In this document: positions 25,048-34,121 of the stretch, piece by piece
Position numbering within the stretch: position 1 is the stretch's first letter
Layout: every line of letters starts with the position of its first letter
Origin: Actinomycetota bacterium
GTDB lineage: Bacteria; Actinomycetota; Actinomycetes; S36-B12; GCA-2699445
Assembly: GCA_020438795.1 (NCBI GenBank)
Contig: JAGQTY010000007.1
Span: 1 to 62,668 of the forward strand
Length of the DNA: 62,668 bases
Direction of reading: 5' to 3'
Program-made: the position numbers and the translations under genes
The notes under the pieces: generated by a model
Database searches by the model: none
The model's input: only the letters and a program-made list of their open reading frames with translations
What the model was told of the DNA's origin: nothing

Positions 25048-27129
25048 TCACTCTTCGGGCAACGGAGCCTGATACGGGTCAGGCGCAGTGGGTCGTGGAG
25101 TGGACACGATGCCAGGAATCACCGTATGGTCCACGCCCCATCCTTCCAGCTTGTCCCTGACCGACTTCTCCGCGTGGTGGAACGCCTCGGCGATGACTCG
25201 TCGCTCAGCCCATGCCAGCTCCCTGCGGCGCAGTGCCGCCTCAATGCGCTCCATCGTGGCTTCGTCGGTATCGAGCTGGAAGGCGATCCGCACCATCTCC
25301 GGCAGGTCCGCCCGGTAGTCGTGCCCGTACGCGTCGAACTTGCCCGGGACGACATTGTCGGCATTCAGGAGATCAATGGCGGTCAGCAGGAAGGTGAACA
25401 AGGGCCAGTAGCGTGTCTCGGGAGGGACTCCCGGTGGACGATCCTCGGGATTGCCGAGCCAGTCCGGGCGCTGCACCGCCAGGATCGGCCCCACCTTGGG
25501 GATGGGATCCTCGTGGTGGGTCAGGAGGATCACCGAGGCCGCGTCACGTCGCTCATCGGCCAGCGCATTCCACTCGCTGGCTGAGGCGACCTCCACAACC
25601 TTGCCCAGGGGATCAACCCCCTCGGGGTCCTGATGCCACTGCTGGCGCCATTTCGAGGCGTACGGCGTTCCCACGAACAGTGCCCGTGAGATCTCGAGGA
25701 TGTCGAAACCCTGCACGCCCTCCTTCTCGAAGACGTCCTGAGCGCTCTGAGAACCGAGGCTCTCGCCGAAGATCATCAACTTGGGACGGCGGTCCTCCGG
25801 TATCGACTTGATCCGCCAGGCCAGTGCGGTGAGCAGGGCCAGCTCGCTCTCCCAGGCGGTACCGACCCGGTCCAGGGAGAGGAACGACGGCCTCAACGAG
25901 TACTGGATACACACCGAGGCGCAGTTGCCGCCGGTCAGGAACTCCAGAGTCTCGGCAGCGACGTAGTTCACGTAGCCGCTGCCGGTCGGGGAGAACAGGA
26001 CGATGTAGGGGCGCTCGAAGGCCCCGAACCTGTCGAGCTCCTCCATGGCCAGGTACGCGCGCGCGTTGGGGCTCTCCGCGGAGTCGTATCCGACGAAGGC
26101 CCGGATCGGGCTGATGGCCGGTTTCTGCGTGACCGCCTCGATCCGGTCGGGCGTCAGTGCCATGTTCACGAACCGGCGCCCCTCGCGCCCGATCGTGTCC
26201 CAGTCGACCTTGCTCCTCGGGCCGCCGCTGACATAGTCGGAGTCCGGACGGGTCTCGTAGGCGGGCTCGATCGCATTGCCCGCCTGCTCGGTCTTGGTGT
26301 TGGCGAAGGCGATGCCACGTTCAACGGTGATCGCGAAGGCCGTAAGGATCATCCCGTGGCCGATGGCTCGCGAGATCGGACGCAGGCCCGGGATGGCGTA
26401 GCCGACCAGATGCCCCAGCCCGGCTGCGACGAACGACTCGACCCGCGAGGCTCCGTAGAGCATGCCCGAGATGCCGACTCCGACGACCATCGCCTGGATG
26501 GGTTCGAGAACACTGGCCTTGCGCACAGGCGCACCGTACTGGTCGGTCTCCGCCGCCGTGTCGAGCAGCCGGCGCGACCGGCCGATGTGGATACCCGAGC
26601 CGATCGCGGCCCCCACCGCCAGCACCACGGGCGCGCTGACGGTGCTGGGCGTGTCCTCGCGGCTGATGAGGTCGACCGCGGCGTCGGCGACGACAGCGAC
26701 AGCCCCCGTGCCAGCACCCACGGCGACGCGCCAGGCCGCTGTCCTGGCGCTGGCCCTGGTGACCGACTCCTGCGGCTTCTGCCGCAACAACCGGACCACC
26801 CCGTAGCTGGCGGCCAGGGTGAACAGATCGGAGCCGAGCATGACCGCCCGCTGGGACTTGGGTCCGTGTGCCAGATCGCCGGCCACCCGTTTCGAGATCG
26901 CTTCCACCGCCGACTGCAGCGTCGTGGTCACGCCGTAGTTGACGGCACTGATGACCCCGGTGATTCCCGCCTGCTGGATCGTCGTGCGCGGGAGCAGCGA
27001 GCGTTCGAAGGAGGGCCCGATGCTGGCGGTCGCGTGCAGCAGCCCGGCCGCCTCCGGCAGGTTCACCTGGGACTTCAGCGCCCGTAGCACCACTCGACGT
27101 CCCAGACCGACAGCATCTTGCCAATTCAT
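25048..27129 (-). CDS. Integral membrane alpha/beta-hydrolase (Abhydrolase_9 family)
   Basis: A 693-aa protein of the actinobacterial Abhydrolase_9 family. The N-terminal half (about 1-330) contains several hydrophobic helices (Abhydrolase_9_N). The C-terminal half (about 340-600) is the hydrolase, starting at YIVLFSPTGSGYVNYVA and carrying the nucleophile elbow FGESLGSQSA. Mycobacterial relatives are reported as membrane proteins of unclear substrate. ATG 27129 is chosen because CAGAAT lies 7 nt upstream; ATG 27138 is also in frame. It is probably its own transcription unit, downstream of the IcmF-MarR pair. Confidence 0.85.
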   Translation of the reverse strand: MNWQDAVGLGRRVVLRALKSQVNLPEAAGLLHATASIGPSFERSLLPRTTIQQAGITGVISAVNYGVTTTLQSAVEAISKRVAGDLAHGPKSQRAVMLGSDLFTLAASYGVVRLLRQKPQESVTRASARTAAWRVAVGAGTGAVAVVADAAVDLISREDTPSTVSAPVVLAVGAAIGSGIHIGRSRRLLDTAAETDQYGAPVRKASVLEPIQAMVVGVGISGMLYGASRVESFVAAGLGHLVGYAIPGLRPISRAIGHGMILTAFAITVERGIAFANTKTEQAGNAIEPAYETRPDSDYVSGGPRSKVDWDTIGREGRRFVNMALTPDRIEAVTQKPAISPIRAFVGYDSAESPNARAYLAMEELDRFGAFERPYIVLFSPTGSGYVNYVAAETLEFLTGGNCASVCIQYSLRPSFLSLDRVGTAWESELALLTALAWRIKSIPEDRRPKLMIFGESLGSQSAQDVFEKEGVQGFDILEISRALFVGTPYASKWRQQWHQDPEGVDPLGKVVEVASASEWNALADERRDAASVILLTHHEDPIPKVGPILAVQRPDWLGNPEDRPPGVPPETRYWPLFTFLLTAIDLLNADNVVPGKFDAYGHDYRADLPEMVRIAFQLDTDEATMERIEAALRRRELAWAERRVIAEAFHHAEKSVRDKLEGWGVDHTVIPGIVSTPRPTAPDPYQAPLPEE

Positions 27130-27136
27130 GAGGCCC

Positions 27137-27142
27137 ATTCTG
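27137..27142 (-). promoter_or_regulatory. -10 box for leaderless Abhydrolase_9 gene
   Basis: CAGAAT on the minus strand, 7 nt before the ATG at 27129. Confidence 0.45.
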
Positions 27143-27223
27143 CCCCACGACCGACCCCTTGAGGGGACGAGTGCCGGGCATGTGCGCCGAACACACGCGA
27201 CCCTTGCCCGGTCCGGACCTGAC

Positions 27224-27715
27224 TCAGAAGTCGCCGTTGCTGTGTCGGAGGTCTGCGATCGCCTCGGACACGCTCAGGAGTTGTTCCGCTGAGATGCCGA
27301 GTGAGATGAAGACCTCGGCGTTCAGTGCCTCCGCCGCCTTGGTTCCCAGGCTGCGGCCTTCGTCGCTGAGATGCACCAGAACCGCGCGCCGGTCATCGGG
27401 GTGCCTTCGGCGCTCGACCAGGTTGTCGCGTTCGAGCCGGTCGACCACGCTGGTCACGCTGGCCGGATGCACCTGCAGCCGGGACCCGATGACGCTCATC
27501 GGCAGTTCGCCGCGTCGGGAGAAGGCCAGCAGCATCAGAACCTCGAAGCGGGCGAACGTCAGCTCGAGCGGGCGCAGGATGGCGTCGATGCGGCTCATGA
27601 GGATCTGCTGGGCCCGCATGATGGAGGTGACGAACTCCATCCCCGTGGCTGCTTCCTCCCAGCCGGACTGTTCCCAGTGCGACTTCGCCTCTTCGATCGG
27701 GTCCAGTGGCAGCAT
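27224..27715 (-). CDS. MarR-family regulator coupled to IcmF
   Basis: A 163-aa winged-helix protein. LTFARFEVLMLLAFSRRGE, SVIGSRLQVHPASVTSVVDR and the wing RRRHPDDRRAVLVHLSDEG are typical of MarR. Its ATG shares one base with the mutase stop codon (TGATG), so it is translated by coupling or reinitiation. It probably senses a short-chain acyl-CoA or acid and controls the mutase operon. Confidence 0.92.
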   Translation of the reverse strand: MLPLDPIEEAKSHWEQSGWEEAATGMEFVTSIMRAQQILMSRIDAILRPLELTFARFEVLMLLAFSRRGELPMSVIGSRLQVHPASVTSVVDRLERDNLVERRRHPDDRRAVLVHLSDEGRSLGTKAAEALNAEVFISLGISAEQLLSVSEAIADLRHSNGDF

Positions 27716-30700
27716 CAGACGTTCCTGCGGTAGCGGCCGCCGACCTCGAAGAAGGCCTCGGTGATCTCACCGAGCGAACACACCCGGACGGTGTTCATCA
27801 GCTCTGCGAACACGTTGCCCCCGGACACAGTAGTTTCCTTGAGCCGGGCCAGGGCCTGCGGGGCGGTGTCGTGGTGAACAGCATGGAACTCACGCAGCCG
27901 GTCGAGCTGAGACTGTTTCTCGGTCTCGGTGGCTCGTCGCAATTCGGTCTCCTTGACGGGCTCCGCGGCCTTGCTCCTGAAGGTGTTGACTCCGATGAGG
28001 GGCAGTTCCCCGGAGTGCTTCAACCGCTCGTAGAGCAGTGACTCGTCCTGGATGCGACCTCGCTGGTAGCCGGTCTCCATGGCGCCGAGGACCCCGCCCC
28101 GCTCCGTCATCCGGTCGAACTCGGCCAGCACCGCCTCTTCCACCAGATCGGTGAGCTCCTCGATCACGAAGGACCCCTGCAACGGGTTCTCGTTCTTGGA
28201 CAGACCCCACTCCCTGCTGATGATCAGCTGGATGGCCAGCGCCCGGCGCACCGACTCCTCGGTGGGAGTGGTCACGGCTTCGTCGTAGGCGTTCGTGTGC
28301 AGGGAGTTGCACTCGTCATAGAGCGCGATGAGCGCCTGCAGCGTCGTGCGGATGTCGTTGAAGGCCATCTCCTGGGCATGCAGGGATCGGCCAGATGTCT
28401 GCACGTGATACTTGAGTCGCTGGGAGCGTTTGTCTGCGCCGTAGCGATCCCGCATCGCCACTGCCCAGATCCGCCGTGCCACCCGGCCGATCACGTTGTA
28501 CTCGGCGTCCATACCGTTGGAGAAGAAGAACGAGAGGCTGGGGGCGAAGTCGTTGATGGCCATGCCCCGGGCGAGGTAGGCCTCGACGTAGGTGAATGCG
28601 TTGGCGAGTGTGAATGCGAGCTGGCTGATCGGATTCGCACCGGCCTCGGCGATGTGGTAGCCGGAGATGGACACCGAGTAGAAGTTGCGCACCCGGTTCT
28701 CGATGAACCATTCCTGGACATCGGCCATGCAGCGCAGGGAGAACTCCGTGGAGAACAGGCAGGTGTTCTGGCCCTGATCCTCCTTGAGGATGTCGGCCTG
28801 CACGGTGCCGCGCACCTGTTGCAGGGTCCGCGCCCGCAGATCTGCCAGCTCCTCATCGTCGGGGCCGCGGCCGTGCTCCTGGTTGAAGCGGTCCACCTGC
28901 TGGTCGATGGCGGTGTTGAGATACATGGCCAGGATCGCCGGCGCCGGGCCGTTGATCGTCATGCTGACGCTGGTGCTCGGGTCGGTCAGGTCGAATCCGG
29001 AGTAGAGGACCTTCATGTCCTCCAGCGTCGCGATGCTCACCCCCGAGGTGCCCACCTTGCCGTAGATGTCCGGGCGTTCGGCCGGATCGCGGCCATACAG
29101 GGTCACCGAGTCGAACGCGGTGGACAGTCGTGTTGCGGGTGAGTCCTCGCTGAGCAGGTGGAACCGGCGATTGGTGGCGAACGCGTCACCCTCGCCGGCG
29201 AACATCCTGGTGGGGTCCTCCTCGGCGCGCTTGAACGGGAAGACCCCGGCGGTGTAAGGGAAGTGCCCGGGCAGGTTCTCCCGGCTCAGCCATGACAGCA
29301 GGTCCCCGTCGTCGCGGTATCTGGGCAGGGCCACGCGGGGAATCGGTGTGCCCGACAGGGTCTCGCGCCGCAGCGTCTCGCCGTTGGCGGTCTCGGTGCC
29401 CTCGTACTCCGCCCGCAGCTGTGGCCAGCGCTCCAGCAGCTGGCGCTGCTGTTCGGACAACAGGGTCTGGAGTTCCTCCGCGGCGGCGGCGAGATCGGGG
29501 GAACCCCCGATCTCGGTGGCAGTGGTGCGGACCGCCTGCAGCCGGTGGGCGATGTCGGCGCCGACCTCTGCATCCCTGCGATAGTCCCTGACGGTGGCCG
29601 CCACATCACTGAGATAGCGGTCGCGATCGCCGGGTATCACTCCGATGAGCCCCGTCGAGTGCCTGACGTTCGGTACCGGAAGTACCTCGGCGCCGTGGCT
29701 GAGGCCATGTTCGCGCAGCTGACTGCGAATCTCCCCGTAGAGGGCGGTCACGCCATCGTCGTTGAAGCGGGCGGCGCTGGTGCCGAAGACCGGCATCTGC
29801 TCCCAGGAGGTGTCGAAGGCTTCCCGGTTGCGTACGAGCTGGCGAGACACATCCCGTAGGGCATCCTCGGCACCGCGACGTTCGAACTTGTTGATGGCCA
29901 CGACATCGGCGAAGTCGAGCATGTCGATCTTCTCCAGTTGCGACGCTGCTCCGAACTCGGGCGTCATGACGTAGAGGGCCACGTCCACGAAGTCCACGAG
30001 GCCGGTGTCTCCCTGACCGATGCCGGGCGTCTCCACGATGATGAGGTCGTAGCCGGCCGCTCGAACGGCGTCCAGCGCATCCGGCAGGTAGTCCGGGATC
30101 TCCCTGCTCGAGCCTCTGGTGGCCAACGACCGGAAGTATACGGATTCGTCGATGGCGTTCATGCGGATGCGGTCGCCGAGCAGGGCGCCCCCGCCGCGTC
30201 GACGGGTCGGGTCCACCGCCAGTACGGCGATCCGCAGTTTGTGATCGTGGTCCACGAGGAACCGCCTGACCAGCTCGTCGGTGAGGGAGGACTTCCCGGA
30301 CCCGCCGGTGCCGGTGATGCCGAGCACGACCGGTTCGCCCGGCAGTCCGGCGTCGGAGTACTTGTCCGGGTGCTCAGGAGCGGCAACGACCCGCGCCTCC
30401 TCCCAGGAGAAGCCGTTCTCGATGGCGGTGATGGCGCGCGCCAGTGCCTTCTCGTCTCCGGAGCGCACGGCTGCCGGATTCGCCGGCTCCATGTCGGCGA
30501 GATCGAAGTCGCACTCCTCGATCATTGAGTTGATCATGCCGGGCAGGCCCATCCGCTGCCCGTCCTCGGGGCTGAAGATGCGGACCCGGTGTTCGGCCAG
30601 TTCGGCGATCTCGCTCGGGGAGATCACCCCGCCGCCTCCCCCGTAGATCCGGATGTGCTCGGCGTTGCGTTCGTCCAGCAGCTGGCGCAGGTACTTGAAG

Positions 30701-30927
30701 TACTCGACGTGGCCGCCCTGGTAGGAGCTGATGGCCACGCCCTGCACATCTTCCTGCACGGCGGCACGGGCCACCTCGGCCACCGAGCGGTCATGGCCCA
30801 GGTGGATCACCTCCGCACCCTGGCTCTGCAGGATGCGGCGCATGACGTTGATGGCCGCGTCATGGCCGTCGAAGAGGCTGGCGGCGGTGACGAACCGGAC
30901 CGGGTTCGAGGGGGCATAGAGAGTCAA
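27715..30927 (-). CDS. icmF: Fused isobutyryl-CoA mutase/G-protein chaperone (IcmF)
   Basis: A 1070-aa adenosylcobalamin enzyme that interconverts isobutyryl-CoA and butyryl-CoA, linking valine or branched-acid catabolism to straight-chain acyl metabolism. The N-terminal B12-binding domain has DGHDAAINVM with the cobalt-ligand His22 and a YGGGGGVIS loop. The middle G3E GTPase (MeaB/ArgK-like) has the P-loop GTGGSGKSS (206-214). The C-terminal mutase barrel includes SVSISGYHIAEAGANP and FFFSNGMDAEYNVIGR. Order and length match IcmF rather than two-subunit methylmalonyl-CoA mutase; related pivalyl-CoA mutase activity cannot be excluded. The TTG start has GGAG 5 nt upstream. MarR is coupled downstream. 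Confidence 0.94.
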   Translation of the reverse strand: MTLYAPSNPVRFVTAASLFDGHDAAINVMRRILQSQGAEVIHLGHDRSVAEVARAAVQEDVQGVAISSYQGGHVEYFKYLRQLLDERNAEHIRIYGGGGGVISPSEIAELAEHRVRIFSPEDGQRMGLPGMINSMIEECDFDLADMEPANPAAVRSGDEKALARAITAIENGFSWEEARVVAAPEHPDKYSDAGLPGEPVVLGITGTGGSGKSSLTDELVRRFLVDHDHKLRIAVLAVDPTRRRGGGALLGDRIRMNAIDESVYFRSLATRGSSREIPDYLPDALDAVRAAGYDLIIVETPGIGQGDTGLVDFVDVALYVMTPEFGAASQLEKIDMLDFADVVAINKFERRGAEDALRDVSRQLVRNREAFDTSWEQMPVFGTSAARFNDDGVTALYGEIRSQLREHGLSHGAEVLPVPNVRHSTGLIGVIPGDRDRYLSDVAATVRDYRRDAEVGADIAHRLQAVRTTATEIGGSPDLAAAAEELQTLLSEQQRQLLERWPQLRAEYEGTETANGETLRRETLSGTPIPRVALPRYRDDGDLLSWLSRENLPGHFPYTAGVFPFKRAEEDPTRMFAGEGDAFATNRRFHLLSEDSPATRLSTAFDSVTLYGRDPAERPDIYGKVGTSGVSIATLEDMKVLYSGFDLTDPSTSVSMTINGPAPAILAMYLNTAIDQQVDRFNQEHGRGPDDEELADLRARTLQQVRGTVQADILKEDQGQNTCLFSTEFSLRCMADVQEWFIENRVRNFYSVSISGYHIAEAGANPISQLAFTLANAFTYVEAYLARGMAINDFAPSLSFFFSNGMDAEYNVIGRVARRIWAVAMRDRYGADKRSQRLKYHVQTSGRSLHAQEMAFNDIRTTLQALIALYDECNSLHTNAYDEAVTTPTEESVRRALAIQLIISREWGLSKNENPLQGSFVIEELTDLVEEAVLAEFDRMTERGGVLGAMETGYQRGRIQDESLLYERLKHSGELPLIGVNTFRSKAAEPVKETELRRATETEKQSQLDRLREFHAVHHDTAPQALARLKETTVSGGNVFAELMNTVRVCSLGEITEAFFEVGGRYRRNV

Positions 30928-30941
30928 CGGGGCTCCAGAAT

Positions 30942-30975
30942 CTATTTCGATTACAGAAGGTAGGGTACCAAATAG
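30942..30975. promoter_or_regulatory. Inverted repeat in the icmF promoter region
   Basis: CTATTT (30942-30947) and AAATAG (30970-30975) are inverted around 22 nt, in an AT-rich stretch that also holds TAGATT, a possible -10 for icmF. This is a candidate operator for the coupled MarR protein; the match is short. Confidence 0.35.
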
Positions 30976-30983
30976 TTAGATGT

Positions 30984-31004
30984 CAAAGTAAAGGCCGCCC
31001 GGCC
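30984..31004 (-). terminator. Possible terminator after M20 amidohydrolase
   Basis: On the minus strand GGCC-GGGC-GGCC is followed by TTTACTTT, a short GC stem with a T-rich tail, about 70 nt past the M20 stop codon. The stem is only 4 bp, so confidence is low. Confidence 0.35.
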
Positions 31005-31073
31005 GAGCGAAGACAGCGAGTCCCTCCCCCTCGCCGGCGCAGCTGCTCTGACGGACCTGACCGGAACAGTGCC

Positions 31074-32306
31074 CTACTGCGCAGCCGCAAGGGACAGACC
31101 CAGTACCGCCGAGGCCGCCAGGGTCTTGGCGCCGATGGCGATGCACCGCTCATCAACGTCGAACCGGGAGTGATGCAGGTCCAGCCGGTCCTCGAAGTCC
31201 GGTCCATGGGTGCCGAGGCGCAGATAGGCGCCGTTCGTGGCGCGTGTCATCCATCCGAAGGAGTCCCCGCCCCAGGAGTGCTCGGTCTCGCCGACGGTCT
31301 CCGGGCCGAGTACTGCTCGCGCGGCGGCCGCCACCGTGTAGATGGCCTGTGGTTCGTTCTCGACCGGAGGGACCCCGCGCACGTGGGTCAGGTCCCAGGT
31401 TGCCCCGGTGTCCGCCAGGCACTCCGTCACAGCCTCATCGAGCGCCTGGGGGAACCGTTCCCACACTGCGTTCTCAGGTGTCCGGACGGATCCGCTCAGC
31501 ACGGCCCTGGCCGGAATCACATTGGCGGCCGAACCGGCGTGGATCGAGCCGAAGACCAGCCTGGCGCGGTCCCAGCCACCGAGCTTGTCCGCCACGATGC
31601 CCGGCAGCTCCCGCGCCGCCATGGCAACCGTGTCCACCATGTCCACGGTGAGCTGCGGGCGGGCGGTGTGCCCCCCGGGCCCGTGGATGACGAGTTCCAC
31701 CCAGTCGGAGGCTGAAGTGATCGGTCCCACCCGGGAGCCCACATGACCCACCATCTGCTTGGGGTCGCAGTGCAGCGAGAAGACGCTGTCGACTTCGTCA
31801 AGCAGCCCGGCCTTGACGATCTCGATCGCGCCGCCGGGAACACTCTCCTCACCCGGTTCGAAGATCAGCCGGACCCGTCCGTTGAGATCCCCGCTGTCAG
31901 CCAGGAACTTCAGCGCCAGTCCCGCGCCGAGAACTGTGGAGGTGTGAACGTCGTGGCCACATGCATGGGCGACGCCCTCGTTCTGCGAACGGTAGGGCAC
32001 GTTCTTGGCGTCCTTCATGGCCAGCGCGTCGATGTCGGCACGCAGGGCGATGATGGGCCCATCGGTCCCGATGTCACAGAACAGCCCCGTACCGGAGTCC
32101 AGCCGGATCGGACGCAGCCCCTCCACGAGCAGTCGCTCGGCGATCGCCTCGGTGGTCTGGTACTCCTTGAAACTCACTTCCGGGTGGGCGTGCAGGCGTC
32201 TGCGGAAACTGATCAGCTCATTCTCGTGCTCGTCGATCGCGGCCACGATGCGGTCACGCAGCGAGGGGTCGAGATCCTCGGGCGCCGGTCGACGCTGTTC
32301 AGTCAT
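31074..32306 (-). CDS. M20 family amidohydrolase
   Basis: A 410-aa metal-dependent hydrolase of the AmiA/HipO/IAA-amino-acid hydrolase type. RRRLHAHPEVSFKEYQT, the metal-site region ACGHDVHTSTVLG, LIFEPGEESVPGG with the catalytic Glu, and a C-terminal LHHSRFDVDE match this family. It should cleave an N-acyl amino acid or similar amide. Its ATG overlaps the stop of the glutamate-cysteine ligase gene (ATGA), which points to a thiol or gamma-glutamyl amide substrate, though that is inference. Confidence 0.9.
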   Translation of the reverse strand: MTEQRRPAPEDLDPSLRDRIVAAIDEHENELISFRRRLHAHPEVSFKEYQTTEAIAERLLVEGLRPIRLDSGTGLFCDIGTDGPIIALRADIDALAMKDAKNVPYRSQNEGVAHACGHDVHTSTVLGAGLALKFLADSGDLNGRVRLIFEPGEESVPGGAIEIVKAGLLDEVDSVFSLHCDPKQMVGHVGSRVGPITSASDWVELVIHGPGGHTARPQLTVDMVDTVAMAARELPGIVADKLGGWDRARLVFGSIHAGSAANVIPARAVLSGSVRTPENAVWERFPQALDEAVTECLADTGATWDLTHVRGVPPVENEPQAIYTVAAAARAVLGPETVGETEHSWGGDSFGWMTRATNGAYLRLGTHGPDFEDRLDLHHSRFDVDERCIAIGAKTLAASAVLGLSLAAAQ

Positions 32307-33433
32307 CCGGTCTCATCCGTCCGGAACTCCGTTACAAGCTGGGTAACGACATCCCGCAGAGAGCCGCCCGATTCGACGACTCGGCGCTGCCGCTGGTAGC
32401 TCGCGCCGTGGTCCAGGATCTCCCGGATCGCCGTCAGCTCGTCGGCGCACCCCAGCTTCTGCGCGGTGGGCAGCAGCAGCTGGATCAGGTCCTCGATCTC
32501 GTACTTGATCGGTACGGTGCTGCCATCCGGTTGCACCAGATCGGCGTCCAGGCCCCAGCGGGCGGCCCGCCACTTGTTCTCCCTGACGACCCAGCCCTCG
32601 GGTTCATCCGGCGCAGTACCCGATTGCAGTGCCTCATCGAGGTAGTCCACGAGGCACTGGGCCAGGGCAGCCAGCGATACGACCTCGCGCAACGTGGCCA
32701 TGCCGTCGCACATCCGGAACTCCAGCGTTCCGTACATGACGTGCGGACGCAGGTCCCACCAGATCTCGCGCACCGACGCGATGGAGTTGGTGTGGACCAT
32801 GGTCTCGATGAACTTCTCGAATGCCGCCCAGTCGCGGAAGAACGATGGAAGCCCGGCGGTCGGCATGACTTCGAACACCTTGGTCCGCACCGAGGCCAGC
32901 CCGGTCTCCTGGCCCTCCCAGAAGGGGCTGGCCGCAGACAGCGCCACGAAGTGCGGCAAGTAGCGCAGCAGGTGGTTCATGATCTGGATCGCGGACTCGG
33001 CCGACTGGACCCCGACGTGGAAATGCACGCCGTGGATCTGGAGCCGGAAGGCGGGCCACTGGATGCGCTCCACGAGCTGGTCGTAGCGTTCACTGGGGCT
33101 GCGGACCAGCGTCTTGGGATCCGCGAAGGGGTGGACACCGCCGCCCATGAGTGTGAGTCCTCGGGGTTCGAGCTCAGCCTGGACCTCTGCGACCGTGGCG
33201 CTGAGGTCCTCGTAGGCCTCCCGGGCAGTCATGCAGACGCCGGTGATGATCTCGATCGTCGACAGGAACAGTTCGTGTTTGGCCTTCGGGTGCTCCACCC
33301 CGGGCTCCGGCTCGAGCGCCTCGAGCACCTCGGTCGAGGCGGGCACCAGTTCCCCGGTCGCCCGGTCCACGATGCCGAGTTCGACCTCCACGCCCAGGGA
33401 ACGCCGTGGGGACGGGTTGAAGTCAATCGCCAT
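32303..33433 (-). CDS. Glutamate-cysteine ligase family 2 (YbdK/EgtA-like carboxylate-amine ligase)
   Basis: A 376-aa ATP-dependent ligase of the GCS2 family. SLGVEVELGIVD at the N-terminus, TLMGGGVHPFADP, the HGVHFHVGV core and LEFRMCDGMATLREVVSLAA near the C-terminus are all family hallmarks. It would join glutamate to cysteine or another amine through the gamma-carboxylate. The ATG at 33433 has GGAGG 8 nt upstream; GTG 33442 is unlikely. It is translationally coupled to the M20 amidohydrolase. The actual product (gamma-Glu-Cys, ergothioneine precursor or another amide) cannot be read from sequence. Confidence 0.88.
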   Translation of the reverse strand: MAIDFNPSPRRSLGVEVELGIVDRATGELVPASTEVLEALEPEPGVEHPKAKHELFLSTIEIITGVCMTAREAYEDLSATVAEVQAELEPRGLTLMGGGVHPFADPKTLVRSPSERYDQLVERIQWPAFRLQIHGVHFHVGVQSAESAIQIMNHLLRYLPHFVALSAASPFWEGQETGLASVRTKVFEVMPTAGLPSFFRDWAAFEKFIETMVHTNSIASVREIWWDLRPHVMYGTLEFRMCDGMATLREVVSLAALAQCLVDYLDEALQSGTAPDEPEGWVVRENKWRAARWGLDADLVQPDGSTVPIKYEIEDLIQLLLPTAQKLGCADELTAIREILDHGASYQRQRRVVESGGSLRDVVTQLVTEFRTDETG

Positions 33434-33568
33434 GGCGCCCACCTCCGCAGAATCTGGTCCATAGCTTAGTGAGTGGGAACGGCTTTGTCGGCCCCACTAA
33501 CCACCCGGACCCACCCCAGACTGCGCGCTCGTCTGCGCGGGACGGCCGGCATGACTGCTGGGCCGGGT

Positions 33569-34024
33569 TCACCAGCCCAGCATCGCTGCGGCAAGAAGTC
33601 CGGCGAGGTCCGCGACGCCCGCCTGATCTGCGCTGGTCGGTGCTCCCAGGATCGTGAGGGCTGGACCAGCGGGCCGCCAGTCCAGCCCCTTGCAGATGGA
33701 CTCGACGCCCCGGATCGCCCCAGTCGTGTCGTTGTTACCGTGCACCACCAGTGCGTAGGGCCGTCCCCGCGTCTCCTGCAGGCACGGGTAGTAGATCTGA
33801 TCGAAGAAGTGCTTCATGGCCCCGGACATGTAGCCGATGTTCGCCGGCGTCAGGAGCAGGCACCCATCACTGCTCAGGACATCCGCGCTCGTCGCGCTCA
33901 GCGCAGCCCGGGTCTCGACCTGCAGCGCCGACAGTTCCGGAATGCCGAGCCCCGACAGCGCGGCCTCCAGCAGTTCCTGGGTCGCTGGTGAAGTGGTGTG
34001 ATGCACCACGAGCAACTTGGACAC
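33569..34024 (-). CDS. Flavodoxin-like FMN-binding protein
   Basis: A 151-aa protein with an NADPH-dependent FMN reductase/flavodoxin fold. An N-terminal strand and phosphate loop (LLVVHHTTSPATQEL) and the family segment LLTPANIGYMSGAMKHFFDQ, near which FMN binds in relatives, are clear. It should act as a small cytosolic quinone or flavin reductase. The GTG start lies 6 nt after TAGCCT. It is divergent from the khtTU-like operon and appears to be a single gene. Confidence 0.85.
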   Translation of the reverse strand: MSKLLVVHHTTSPATQELLEAALSGLGIPELSALQVETRAALSATSADVLSSDGCLLLTPANIGYMSGAMKHFFDQIYYPCLQETRGRPYALVVHGNNDTTGAIRGVESICKGLDWRPAGPALTILGAPTSADQAGVADLAGLLAAAMLGW

Positions 34025-34030
34025 GATCCG

Positions 34031-34036
34031 AGGCTA
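34031..34036 (-). promoter_or_regulatory. -10 box (TAGCCT) for leaderless flavodoxin-like gene
   Basis: TAGCCT on the minus strand, 6 nt before the GTG at 34024. Confidence 0.55.
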
Positions 34037-34121
34037 TCGAAGTGGGGCCTTGAGTCCTGCCCGCCGGCGAAGAACTGTAGGGATCGCTGCCGGCTGCAGA
34101 CGGTTGCGGCACGATGGCCAC

